Source of the DNA: an uncultured Acidobacteriota bacterium
GTDB lineage: Bacteria; Acidobacteriota; Blastocatellia; RBC074
Reading direction: 5' to 3'
Length of the DNA: 8,210 nt
Assembly (NCBI GenBank): GCA_937967285.1
Contig: CALBSU010000606.1
Span: forward strand, 1 to 8,210
The stretch's first letter is position 1, and each line of letters opens with the position of its first letter. The notes under the pieces are model-generated. The model was not told where the DNA came from and searched no databases. It saw nothing but the letters and a program-made list of their open reading frames with translations. Shown one piece after another: positions 1-8,210 of this stretch. Both the position numbers and the translations under genes were made by a program.

Positions 1-14
1 GAAAGTAGAAAGTA
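1..14. repeat. Inverted heptamer arm upstream of the first gene
   Basis: The first 14 bases (GAAAGTAGAAAGTA) are the exact reverse complement of sequence inside the TTTCTAC tract at 83-110; they match 87-100 and also 94-107. The two arms flank the start codon of the first gene and could pair in DNA or mRNA. The array may continue to the left of the window, so its full extent is unknown. Confidence 0.6.
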
Positions 15-29
15 AGAGCGATCGGAGAG

Positions 30-1027
<998 letters not shown>

Positions 1028-1028
<1 letters not shown>

Positions 1029-1588
1029 TGAAGCGATTCTCAGCGACACAGAATTTCACCGTCCTGTCGGACCTGATGAGGCTCTTTTCGGATGCTGACG
1101 AGATCGTTTACAGGTCCTTCTGCGATCTCGAGCCGGATGAGATAGCCACGCTCTGCAGGGATGCCCGGCGGCTCGCCTCTCACGTCAGGCTGCGTAATCC
1201 CGGCAGGAAGATGACCGATATCGTTCGCGATTACGGCGTCAGCGTTCGGCGCGAGGAATGGGAGACGCCCGGCATCCTCTTCTTCGCCGAATGCGAGATG
1301 TCGCCTCCTCTGATCAGGCTCAACACCGGAACCATCTCCGCTTTGGCCGGTCTGATGAGGCTCTGGGCGCCGGAGAGCGATCTGCACTGGTTTTCGGACG
1401 AGACGATCTCAGAGGTCGCCACGGCGCATGAGTTGTCGCACATCCTCGATCCGGCACGCTCGCCGAAGACACGGGAGCTCCACGCGCACGCGTTCGCACG
1501 CGAGGCGACGGGCCTGCCTTTCTCGCCGCTGCTCTACGACGATCTGCTCCAGCGAATGTCGAAAGGGAGCGAACCTTTCCGGCGATGA
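1028..1588 (+). CDS. Putative HExxH zinc metallopeptidase, M78 (ImmA/IrrE)-like
   Basis: A 186-residue protein with no signal peptide or membrane segment, so probably cytoplasmic. Residues 134-138 are HELSH, matching the HExxH zinc-peptidase signature (H134 and H138 ligands, E135 catalytic), preceded by a helix-like SEVATA. Downstream, RELHAHAFAREATGLP (149-164) resembles the second helix of M78 family peptidases (ImmA/IrrE, DUF955), where a glutamate supplies the third ligand. E150 is the likely equivalent, with H152 and H154 as alternatives. M78 proteins often cleave repressors and pair with an HTH regulator, but no such domain or partner is seen here. ATG at 1028 overlaps the previous stop (TGATG), and the end overlaps the next gene by ATGA, so it appears to be in a coupled operon. 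Assignment to M78 rests on motif spacing alone; the protease motif itself is clear. Confidence 0.75.
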
Positions 1589-2547
1589 GATTCTTTCTCG
1601 GAATTGACGGTGGACAGAGCCACACGGCTGCGCTGGTGGCCGACGAGAGCGGCCGTATTCTCGGGCGCGGCAGCGCCGGTCCGTCGAACCACACGCGCGA
1701 GCCGGGCGGCAGGGAGCGGCTGATCGAGGCGGTGACGGGATCCGCCGGCGGGGCGCTCTCGGAAGCAGGCATCTGCGTCAGGCGTCTCAGCGACTTCCGA
1801 TTTCTAAGCGCACACCTTGCCTTGACCGGCGAGCCTGCCGACAAGATCGAGATCGTGCGAGAGATTCTGCAGGCCGACCATCTGGAGGTTGCGCACGATG
1901 CGCCGGCGGCTCTGGCCGGGGCTCTCGCCTGCGAGCCCGGCGTCATCGTCCTGGCCGGGACCGGATCGGTCGCCTGCGGCAGGGCAATCGACGGCCGATT
2001 CGTCAGGGTCGGCGGACACGGGTACCTCTTCGACGATCGCGGCAGCGCCTTTGCCATCGCCCGCGACGCGCTCTCCGCAGCGCTCTCCGACCGGGACCGC
2101 GGTCTCAGCGGCGAGCTGGCCACTGAACTGACAGCCTTTTTTGACCGGCCGGATATCGGCGCGATCGCCCAGGATGTGTACGCCGGAGCCATCTCGCGGG
2201 ATGCGCTGGCAGGCTTCGCCGCCCGCGTCGGATCGCTCGCCGAATCCGGCTCTGAGCAGGCCCGAATTATCATCTACCGCGCAGCGGACGATCTGGCGCA
2301 ACTGGCCGCCACTGTCGCCGGTCGGCTCGATGATCCTCAGGCGGAGCTTCGCGTCACATACGGCGGAGGAGTCTTCAGAAGCGCGCTGCTGATGGAGCGG
2401 TTCCGCGCCCTGGTCGAAGCTGCCGTACCCGGCGCAAGGATTGTTCCTCCGCGTTTCGGACCCGACGTCGGCGCGCTGCTGCTCGCCTTCAAGCTGGCAG
2501 GCAGAACGATTACTCCCGAATTGTTTGGATATATTTTGCAATCGTGA
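1585..2547 (+). CDS. BadF/BadG/BcrA/BcrD-type ATPase, N-acetylhexosamine kinase-like
   Basis: A 320-residue ASKHA-fold kinase, full length for GlcNAc-kinase-like BadF family proteins. The phosphate-1 motif is at the N-terminus (GIDGGQSHTAALV, residues 6-18, D8). H-D-A-P-A-A-L around D105 matches the conserved catalytic-aspartate region. Phosphate-2 is LAGTGS (123-128). A C-terminal adenosine motif (YGGGVFRSALLMERF) follows. In this family the enzyme phosphorylates GlcNAc or related amino sugars at O6 using ATP in the cytoplasm. The downstream NanE makes ManNAc or GlcNAc the likely substrate, with ManNAc kinase activity (the job NanK does elsewhere with a different fold) an attractive inference. 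Benzoyl-CoA-reductase activator members of the superfamily carry an iron-sulphur signature that is absent here. Start and preceding stop overlap as ATGA. A 189-base gap containing repeat copy A separates it from nanE. Confidence 0.88.
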   Translation: MRFFLGIDGGQSHTAALVADESGRILGRGSAGPSNHTREPGGRERLIEAVTGSAGGALSEAGICVRRLSDFRFLSAHLALTGEPADKIEIVREILQADHLEVAHDAPAALAGALACEPGVIVLAGTGSVACGRAIDGRFVRVGGHGYLFDDRGSAFAIARDALSAALSDRDRGLSGELATELTAFFDRPDIGAIAQDVYAGAISRDALAGFAARVGSLAESGSEQARIIIYRAADDLAQLAATVAGRLDDPQAELRVTYGGGVFRSALLMERFRALVEAAVPGARIVPPRFGPDVGALLLAFKLAGRTITPELFGYILQS

Positions 2548-2563
2548 CGGGGAAATGTTTTTA

Positions 2564-2686
2564 GACAGGATTGACAGGATTTGACAGGATTTACAGGATT
2601 GCTTCAGGGATATGAAGCGACTTTTTATCCTCAAAATTCCATGCAGGTGATATTGAATCCTCCAAAATAATCCTGTAAATCCTGTC
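2564..2686 (-). repeat. Dispersed palindromic element, copy A (inverted orientation)
   Basis: The left end has four tandem units of the GACAGGATT(T) type (2564-2600) and the right end has two inverted units. GACAGGATTTACAGGATT at 2583-2600 is perfectly complementary to 2669-2686, giving an 18-base-pair stem with a 68-base loop. Read on the minus strand, 2593-2676 aligns without gaps to 4995-5078 (copy B) and 8117-8200 (copy C), so this is the same element in the opposite orientation. It lies between the stop of the kinase gene and nanE and would be present in a joint transcript, where the hairpin could affect mRNA processing or downstream expression. Confidence 0.9.
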
Positions 2687-2736
2687 GAAAAACTCTTCAT
2701 CCACTGGCTGAGAAGTTACTTGTAATTGATGAATTT

Positions 2737-3432
2737 ATGACGAACCGCTCACTGATCGAATCGCTGCGCGGCGGCCTGATCGTCTCCTGTCAGGCGCCGG
2801 CCGGGTCTCCGCTGCACGATCCTTACGTCATCGCGCGCATGGCCCTGACCGCCGAACTGAACGGAGCAGTCGGCGTCCGCATCGATTCTCCCGGGCACAT
2901 CGCTGCGACGCGGGCGCTGGTCTCCCTCCCGATCATCGGCATTCACAAGGTCGTCCGGCCCGGCTCAGATGTCTACATCACACCCGTCTTCGATGACGCC
3001 TCCGGCGTCGCAGCGGCCGGCGCGGAGATCATCGCCGTGGATGCGACCGACCGGCCGCGCCCTGACGGTGGAGACGTCCCGTCGCTCATCCGCCGGATCG
3101 CTGACGATCTGAGACTGCCCGTCATGGCCGATATCGCCACCTTCGACGAGGGCTTGCGGGCCGCCGACTGCGGAGCGGCGCTGGTCGCCACGACGCTCTG
3201 CGGGTACACCGCCGGAACCCGCGGAGCCTCGCTCCCCGCGATCGGGCTCGTCGAAAAACTCGCATCAAAACTATCCATCCCGGTCATCTGCGAGGGCGGC
3301 GTCTCATCGCCGGAGCAGCTTCAAATGGCGCTCGATGCGGGCGCTCACGCCGTCGTCGTCGGCGGCGCCATCACCGGAATCGACCAGCTCGTCCGAAAAT
3401 TCGCCCCCGTTGTTCAAAAAAAGACGGATTGA
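2737..3432 (+). CDS. nanE: N-acetylmannosamine-6-phosphate 2-epimerase (NanE)
   Basis: A 231-residue cytoplasmic TIM-barrel protein of normal length for NanE (EC 5.1.3.9), which interconverts ManNAc-6-P and GlcNAc-6-P in sialic acid and ManNAc catabolism. Family signatures appear in order: GGLIVSCQAPAGSPLHDP near the N-terminus, IIGIHK with catalytic lysine K71, ITPVFDD, IIAVDATDRPRPDG, VMADIATFDEG, ATTLCGYT, VICEGGVSSP with catalytic glutamate E186, and the phosphate-binding VVVGGAITG. The K71 to E186 distance agrees with the known Lys/Glu pair of characterised NanE enzymes (66 and 180 in Clostridium perfringens, from memory). The start at 2737 fits the family N-terminus, although no good Shine-Dalgarno is visible. 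It follows a sugar kinase, giving a kinase-epimerase pair. NanA, NagA and NagB are not in this window, so the rest of the route must lie elsewhere. A promoter for the next gene begins inside its last codons. Confidence 0.95.
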   Translation: MTNRSLIESLRGGLIVSCQAPAGSPLHDPYVIARMALTAELNGAVGVRIDSPGHIAATRALVSLPIIGIHKVVRPGSDVYITPVFDDASGVAAAGAEIIAVDATDRPRPDGGDVPSLIRRIADDLRLPVMADIATFDEGLRAADCGAALVATTLCGYTAGTRGASLPAIGLVEKLASKLSIPVICEGGVSSPEQLQMALDAGAHAVVVGGAITGIDQLVRKFAPVVQKKTD

Positions 3433-3457
3433 AACAATCGCCCTCTTTGGGTATGAT
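3429..3457 (+). promoter_or_regulatory. Predicted sigma-70 promoter overlapping the nanE stop
   Basis: TTGAAA at 3429-3434 and TATGAT at 3452-3457 are separated by exactly 17 bases and match the -35 and -10 consensus at 5 of 6 positions each. Transcription would start near 3463-3465 and run into the AAA+ ATPase gene, giving a leader of roughly 280 bases. The surrounding DNA is clearly more AT-rich than the genes, which raises the chance of an accidental match but is also typical of promoter regions. Confidence 0.5.
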
Positions 3458-3745
3458 GATTCAGACAAGTTCTCAACTCTCCTTCGCCTTCTGGACATTC
3501 GCCGGATTTTATCTGTACTGGATATGGGCAGAAAATAATTCAACGTTCGGATTTGAAACCATTATCAATCATGATACGTCGATCAGGGCACAGGAGCATC
3601 ATGAATATCTTGGTGAAAGTTAACGATCAGAGAACACAACTGGGCAGAGCGGAGATTCATCAAAAGTACGTCGTGCGAGAGAGCCTGAACTGATGGCTTT
3701 GAGCAATCGGAGATTTGGATTGAGTGAGGCAGTAAAAAGGAGACT
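3433..3745 (+). other. Long AT-rich leader between nanE and the AAA+ ATPase gene
   Basis: A gap of about 313 bases without an established gene. It holds the predicted promoter's -10 box, a 30-codon ORF with a good ribosome-binding site (3601-3693) and an overlapping 20-codon ORF (3693-3755) whose stop overlaps the ATG at 3752. A further frame from ATG 3453 to 3623 (56 residues, one hydrophobic stretch) lacks a good ribosome-binding site. None of the dispersed repeats seen elsewhere occurs here. I see no clear riboswitch, terminator or tRNA. Confidence 0.6.
3601..3693 (+). CDS. Possible 30-residue leader peptide
   Basis: A short ORF (MNILVKVNDQ...VVRESLN) preceded by AGGAG at 3592-3596, four bases before its ATG, one of the better ribosome-binding sites in the window. 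Its stop overlaps an ATG (TGATG, 3691-3695) that opens a 20-codon ORF ending at 3755, which in turn overlaps the ATG at 3752 of the ATPase. This chain suggests a translated, coupled leader, but with ORFs this short it could be chance. No similarity to a known peptide is recognised and no run of one amino acid suggests attenuation. Confidence 0.25.
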   Translation: MNILVKVNDQRTQLGRAEIHQKYVVRESLN

Positions 3746-4945
<1,200 letters not shown>

Positions 4946-4959
4946 TAGTTTCCAGTTGA
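4946..4959 (+). repeat. TTTCCAG-type repeat abutting a stop codon
   Basis: TAGTTTCCAGTTGA follows directly on the TAG stop of the ATPase gene and is identical to 7950-7963 at the end of the M48-FHA gene. A loose inverted counterpart (CAGCTGGAAGC, 5105-5115) lies on the other side of repeat copy B, so copy B may be nested between these arms. Confidence 0.6.
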
Positions 4960-4976
4960 AAATCAGAGGGGAAAAG

Positions 4977-5095
4977 AAAATTGGACAGGATTTGACAGGA
5001 TAATCTTGAAAAATTGCGAGCCCGTCACAGGGAATTTCGGGGCAAAAAGGCCACTTCATAACCCTGAATCAATCCTGTCAATCCTGTCCAATTTT
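4977..5095 (+). repeat. Dispersed palindromic element, copy B; possible bidirectional terminator
   Basis: The ends are perfectly complementary over 16 bases (AAAATTGGACAGGATT at 4977-4992 against 5080-5095), each with a second ACAGGAT-type unit inside. The core 4995-5078 matches copy C at 72 of 84 positions by hand count. An inner CAGGG/CCCTG pair could form a further stem. It lies between two convergent genes, and the stem is bounded by an A-run on the left and a T-run on the right, so it could terminate transcription from both sides. That function is inferred from position and shape. Confidence 0.9.
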
Positions 5096-5116
5096 TTCTA
5101 CTGGCAGCTGGAAGCA

Positions 5117-5446
5117 TTATCCCAACAGTCCTTCATCCACTTCGACTTCCATTCTCAGCAGCGCTGAGCTGAGCGTCTTGCCCTGCGGATCGGTCTTGAG
5201 CGAGACCGTTCCGCCGCCGCCGAGGCTCTGATGCAGCAGAAAATTGAGGGCCATCAGATTCGGCAGCTCGAAGCGCTCGACCTCGCCTTTGCAGATCCCC
5301 TTGAAATGCTCCCTGACGCGTGCAGCGGTCACCTGATCCGCGATCACGGGATAAAACTCCGGTTTCCGGGCGATGAGCCCGATATTTGCCGTGTCTCCCT
5401 TGTCCCCCGAACGGGCGTGCGCGATCTTCAATAGCTGTACTTTCAT
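5117..5446 (-). CDS. AtuA-like ferredoxin-fold small protein
   Basis: A 109-residue protein whose N-terminus (LLKIAHARSGDKGDTANIGLIAR, residues 5-27) is the signature of the C-terminal domain found in AtuA/DUF1446 proteins of acyclic terpene and related acyl-CoA degradation. In many bacteria this domain is encoded as a separate small gene beside a DUF1446 gene. A second conserved part is LPNLMALNFLLHQSLGGGG (61-79). It is probably cytoplasmic and enzymatic in association with a larger partner. Here the DUF1446 partner is absent: the gene upstream on the same strand is a secreted hydrolase ending four bases before this ATG (gap CGAT). The tight spacing and lack of a clear Shine-Dalgarno imply coupled translation. 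Family assignment is good; biological role in this setting is unknown. Confidence 0.85.
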   Translation of the reverse strand: MKVQLLKIAHARSGDKGDTANIGLIARKPEFYPVIADQVTAARVREHFKGICKGEVERFELPNLMALNFLLHQSLGGGGTVSLKTDPQGKTLSSALLRMEVEVDEGLLG

Positions 5447-5450
5447 ATCG

Positions 5451-6503
5451 TTATTTTACCGGATAGCTGCGTTTGAACGAGTTGCGATGATTGGTCACGG
5501 TGAACTGTCTGCCGTCGACACTGACGGAGATCATATTGCCGGCATCGTCTTTCTCATCGAGGTTGGCGATCATCTCAGGCGCGGCGTTCTGCTCATCCGA
5601 CGTCGTTACATTGCGATGGACCTGATAGAGATCCTTCAGCCCGGGCAGTTCGCGCAGCCATTTGACCGTGTCGGGATGCCCGCCCTTGCGCGGCCCGTTG
5701 TTCATAATCGCAACCGTCGGATCGATGCTCCGCAGCATGGCCGGATTGTTGCTGATGTTCATGCCGTGATGACCGACCTGGTAGAGGTCCACCTTGCCGA
5801 TCAGATTGCGCGGGCAGATCAGTTTGTATTCGATATTCCAGGTCAGGTCGCCGGTGTCGAGAAAGTCGAAGCCGCCGTAGCGGAGCAGAAAGACGATGCT
5901 TCTGGAATTGTCCGACGGGTCGTCTTCCTTGAACTCAGCAGCGGCACAGCCCGTGTTGGCCTCCGCCATTCTGTCTTCTTTGACGACCTCGCGCCTGGCG
6001 GCCAGGCAGTGCAGCGTCACGGGCGGGGTTCCCTCGGCGCGTTTCAGACTGATCGAGCTGCCGGGTTTGAGCGTTACCGAGCGCCCCTTCGTGACCCTGG
6101 TATATGCCTCGTACTTGCGCGCGAAGTCCCTGTCCTCGGGCAGATCGCTCATCGGGCCGTGATCGTAGAAGTTTCTGATCGTCACGCGCTCGGCCAGTTG
6201 CGGGACTCCGCCGTAATGGTCCGTGTGATAATGCGTGATGATCAGGTGATCGATGGCTTCGATCCCCGCAGTCTTCATCGCCCTGAGGATCCGTTCGGCG
6301 TCGCGTCCGTTGAATCCGGGCCAACCCGCATCGACCAGCACGGATTCGCCGGCCGGTGTCACGATCAGCGTCGCGGCGCCGCCCTCGACGTCGATGTAAT
6401 GTATCTCGAGCTGCCGCGGCGCGGCTCCGCCGGACCGCATCGCCGCTAGCCCGGAAATCGCCGTAATCGCCGCGAACATCAATACCAGGAATCGTCTCTT
6501 CAT
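5451..6503 (-). CDS. Secreted metallo-beta-lactamase-fold hydrolase, ComEC C-terminal type
   Basis: A 350-residue protein with a signal peptide (MKRRFLVLMFAAITAISG, likely cleavage near the GGAAP at 25-29), so it should act outside the cytoplasm. The metal-binding motif THYHTDHYGG (H91, H93, D95, H96) follows VLVDAG (D58). Further conserved parts are FLDTGDL (D216, D219) and the VGHHGMNIS motif (H245, H246). This GD...HHG pattern is that of the hydrolase domain of the competence protein ComEC/Rec2, which is proposed to act on phosphodiesters or DNA, but no membrane channel domain is attached. Substrate is not deducible. GGGAG (plus-strand 6509-6513) sits five bases before the ATG, a good ribosome-binding site. 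It heads a two-gene minus-strand operon and diverges from the M48-FHA gene. A GHPDTVKWL segment (275-283) matches the usual late motif of this group. Confidence 0.9.
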   Translation of the reverse strand: MKRRFLVLMFAAITAISGLAAMRSGGAAPRQLEIHYIDVEGGAATLIVTPAGESVLVDAGWPGFNGRDAERILRAMKTAGIEAIDHLIITHYHTDHYGGVPQLAERVTIRNFYDHGPMSDLPEDRDFARKYEAYTRVTKGRSVTLKPGSSISLKRAEGTPPVTLHCLAARREVVKEDRMAEANTGCAAAEFKEDDPSDNSRSIVFLLRYGGFDFLDTGDLTWNIEYKLICPRNLIGKVDLYQVGHHGMNISNNPAMLRSIDPTVAIMNNGPRKGGHPDTVKWLRELPGLKDLYQVHRNVTTSDEQNAAPEMIANLDEKDDAGNMISVSVDGRQFTVTNHRNSFKRSYPVK

Positions 6504-6650
6504 CAGCTCTCCCGCCGTTATCGACCTTTATTGATAGCCATTAATAAACTATTCTTTCCCGAATGATAGTTGAGAAAGAAAACAAAAGGCAAAAGAAAGA
6601 AGACCGCGCGGAGAATCGATCGCTCTGAGCGGTTTGGGGAATCAGCCGGA
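6504..6650. other. Divergent intergenic region between the hydrolase and M48-FHA genes
   Basis: An AT-rich stretch (notably 6527-6606) that should carry promoters for both divergent genes. Candidate boxes are weak: for the plus strand the best pair is TTAATA (6541-6546) and GATAGT (6564-6569) with 17 bases between, matching consensus at four positions each. No convincing operator was seen. The purine-rich mirror repeat lies inside it. Confidence 0.4.
6573..6600 (+). repeat. Purine-rich mirror repeat
   Basis: AGAAAGAAAAC at 6573-6583 is mirrored base for base by CAAAAGAAAGA at 6590-6600 around a six-base AAAAGG centre. The tract is all purine apart from two C residues. It lies upstream of the preferred ATG of the M48-FHA gene, or within an alternative N-terminal extension from TTG 6570. 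Confidence 0.5.
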
Positions 6651-7949
<1,299 letters not shown>

Positions 7950-7952
<3 letters not shown>

Positions 7953-8049
7953 TTTCCAGTTGACGGTTTAGATACGAATCCCGAAAAATTTGTTAAATTG
8001 TTAACCTTGAACCGTCGATCAGTTCCGGAAGTGACCGGAAACTGGAAAC
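7950..8049 (+). repeat. Imperfect inverted repeat with TTTCCAG-type arms
   Basis: It begins with the TAG stop of the M48-FHA gene. GTTTCCAGTT (7952-7961) is complementary to AACTGGAAAC (8040-8049), and an inner pair GACGGTT (7962-7968) matches AACCGTC (8010-8016). On the minus strand the right arm reads as two heptamers, TTTCCAG then TTTCCGG. The structure could serve as a transcription end signal, but no T-run follows. Confidence 0.6.
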
Positions 8050-8087
8050 GTGACGTAACTACTCTGCTTACTGAGGAGGGTTATTTC

Positions 8088-8210
8088 GACAGGATTAACA
8101 GGATTTATCAGGATTTACAGGATTATGTTGAAAAATCTTGAGTCGGCTACAGGGAATTTCCGGGCATAAAGGCCACTTCGTAACCCTGAATCAATCCTGT
8201 AAATCCTGAC
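8088..8210 (+). repeat. Dispersed palindromic element, copy C (cut by window end)
   Basis: The left end has four ACAGGATT-type units (8088-8124); the right end has at least two inverted units before the window stops. A 17-base perfect inverted pair joins 8108-8124 with 8193-8209. The core 8117-8200 is collinear with copy B, and with copy A read in reverse. Confidence 0.9.

Noticed and set aside
2564..2686. ACAGGATT tandem units as a CRISPR array
   Set aside because: Units are only 8-10 bases with 0-2 base spacing, occur in opposing arms around a conserved core, and there are no spacers of uniform length or cas genes.
1804..2700. Minus-strand open frame of 298 codons opposite the kinase gene
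   Set aside because: It starts within repeat copy A and overlaps a kinase with intact ASKHA motifs, so it is a shadow frame.
3453..3623. Small 56-residue membrane peptide gene between nanE and the ATPase
   Set aside because: Its ATG lies within the -10 box of the predicted promoter, no good ribosome-binding site precedes it, and the other short ORF at 3601 has better signals.
5373..6449. Plus-strand open frame of 358 codons opposite the hydrolase gene
   Set aside because: The minus strand carries a signal peptide, HxHxDH and HHG motifs and a good ribosome-binding site; the plus-strand product resembles no family.
6570..6650. Extended N-terminus of the M48-FHA protein from TTG 6570
   Set aside because: No ribosome-binding site precedes the TTG, the extension is encoded partly by the purine-rich mirror tract, and ATG 6651 gives a normal N-terminus before the first membrane segment.

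Overview
The window is 8,210 bases of a moderately GC-rich bacterial chromosome. It holds eight confident protein-coding genes, no RNA genes, and an unusual density of short dispersed repeats between the genes. The gene repertoire (stand-alone AtuA-like small protein, BadF-type kinase, secreted ComEC-like hydrolase, M48-FHA fusion) and the repeat-rich intergenic DNA would fit an environmental Gram-negative such as an Acidobacteriota (Blastocatellia-like) genome. That is an impression; no marker gene in the window settles it.

Left block, plus strand, 30-3432. Four co-directional genes form a probable operon: a secreted protein of unknown function, a small cytoplasmic protein with an HExxH zinc-peptidase motif, a BadF/GlcNAc-kinase-like sugar kinase, and NanE (ManNAc-6-phosphate epimerase). 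The first three are joined by stop/start overlaps. The last two suggest amino-sugar salvage: a kinase makes ManNAc-6-P (or GlcNAc-6-P), and NanE converts ManNAc-6-P to GlcNAc-6-P. Between kinase and epimerase sits repeat copy A, which would be transcribed within the operon.

Middle, 3433-4945. An AT-richer 313-base leader carries a near-consensus sigma-70 promoter and two possible micro-ORFs. It is followed by a single-ring AAA+ ATPase resembling only the second ATPase domain of ClpA/ClpB/ClpC, with an IGF tripeptide where ClpP-docking loops lie.

Right block. Two minus-strand genes (6503 down to 5117) form a short operon: a secreted metallo-beta-lactamase-fold hydrolase of the ComEC C-terminal type, then an orphan AtuA-like small domain protein. 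Divergent from them is a membrane-anchored M48-peptidase-like protein fused to a C-terminal FHA domain. The first histidine of its HExxH motif is replaced by arginine.

Repeats. Three copies of one palindromic-ended element (A 2564-2686, B 4977-5095, C 8088-8210) share an 84-base core that aligns without gaps, and copy A is inverted. Their ends are variable tandem ACAGGATT-type units. A second group of heptamer-based repeats (TTTCTAC and TTTCCAG types) abuts stop codons and, in the first gene, forms part of the signal-peptide coding sequence. I found no convincing new multi-gene system. The most notable signals are the repeat families, the heptamer tract inside a gene, the degenerate M48-FHA protein and the IGF-bearing lone AAA+ ring.
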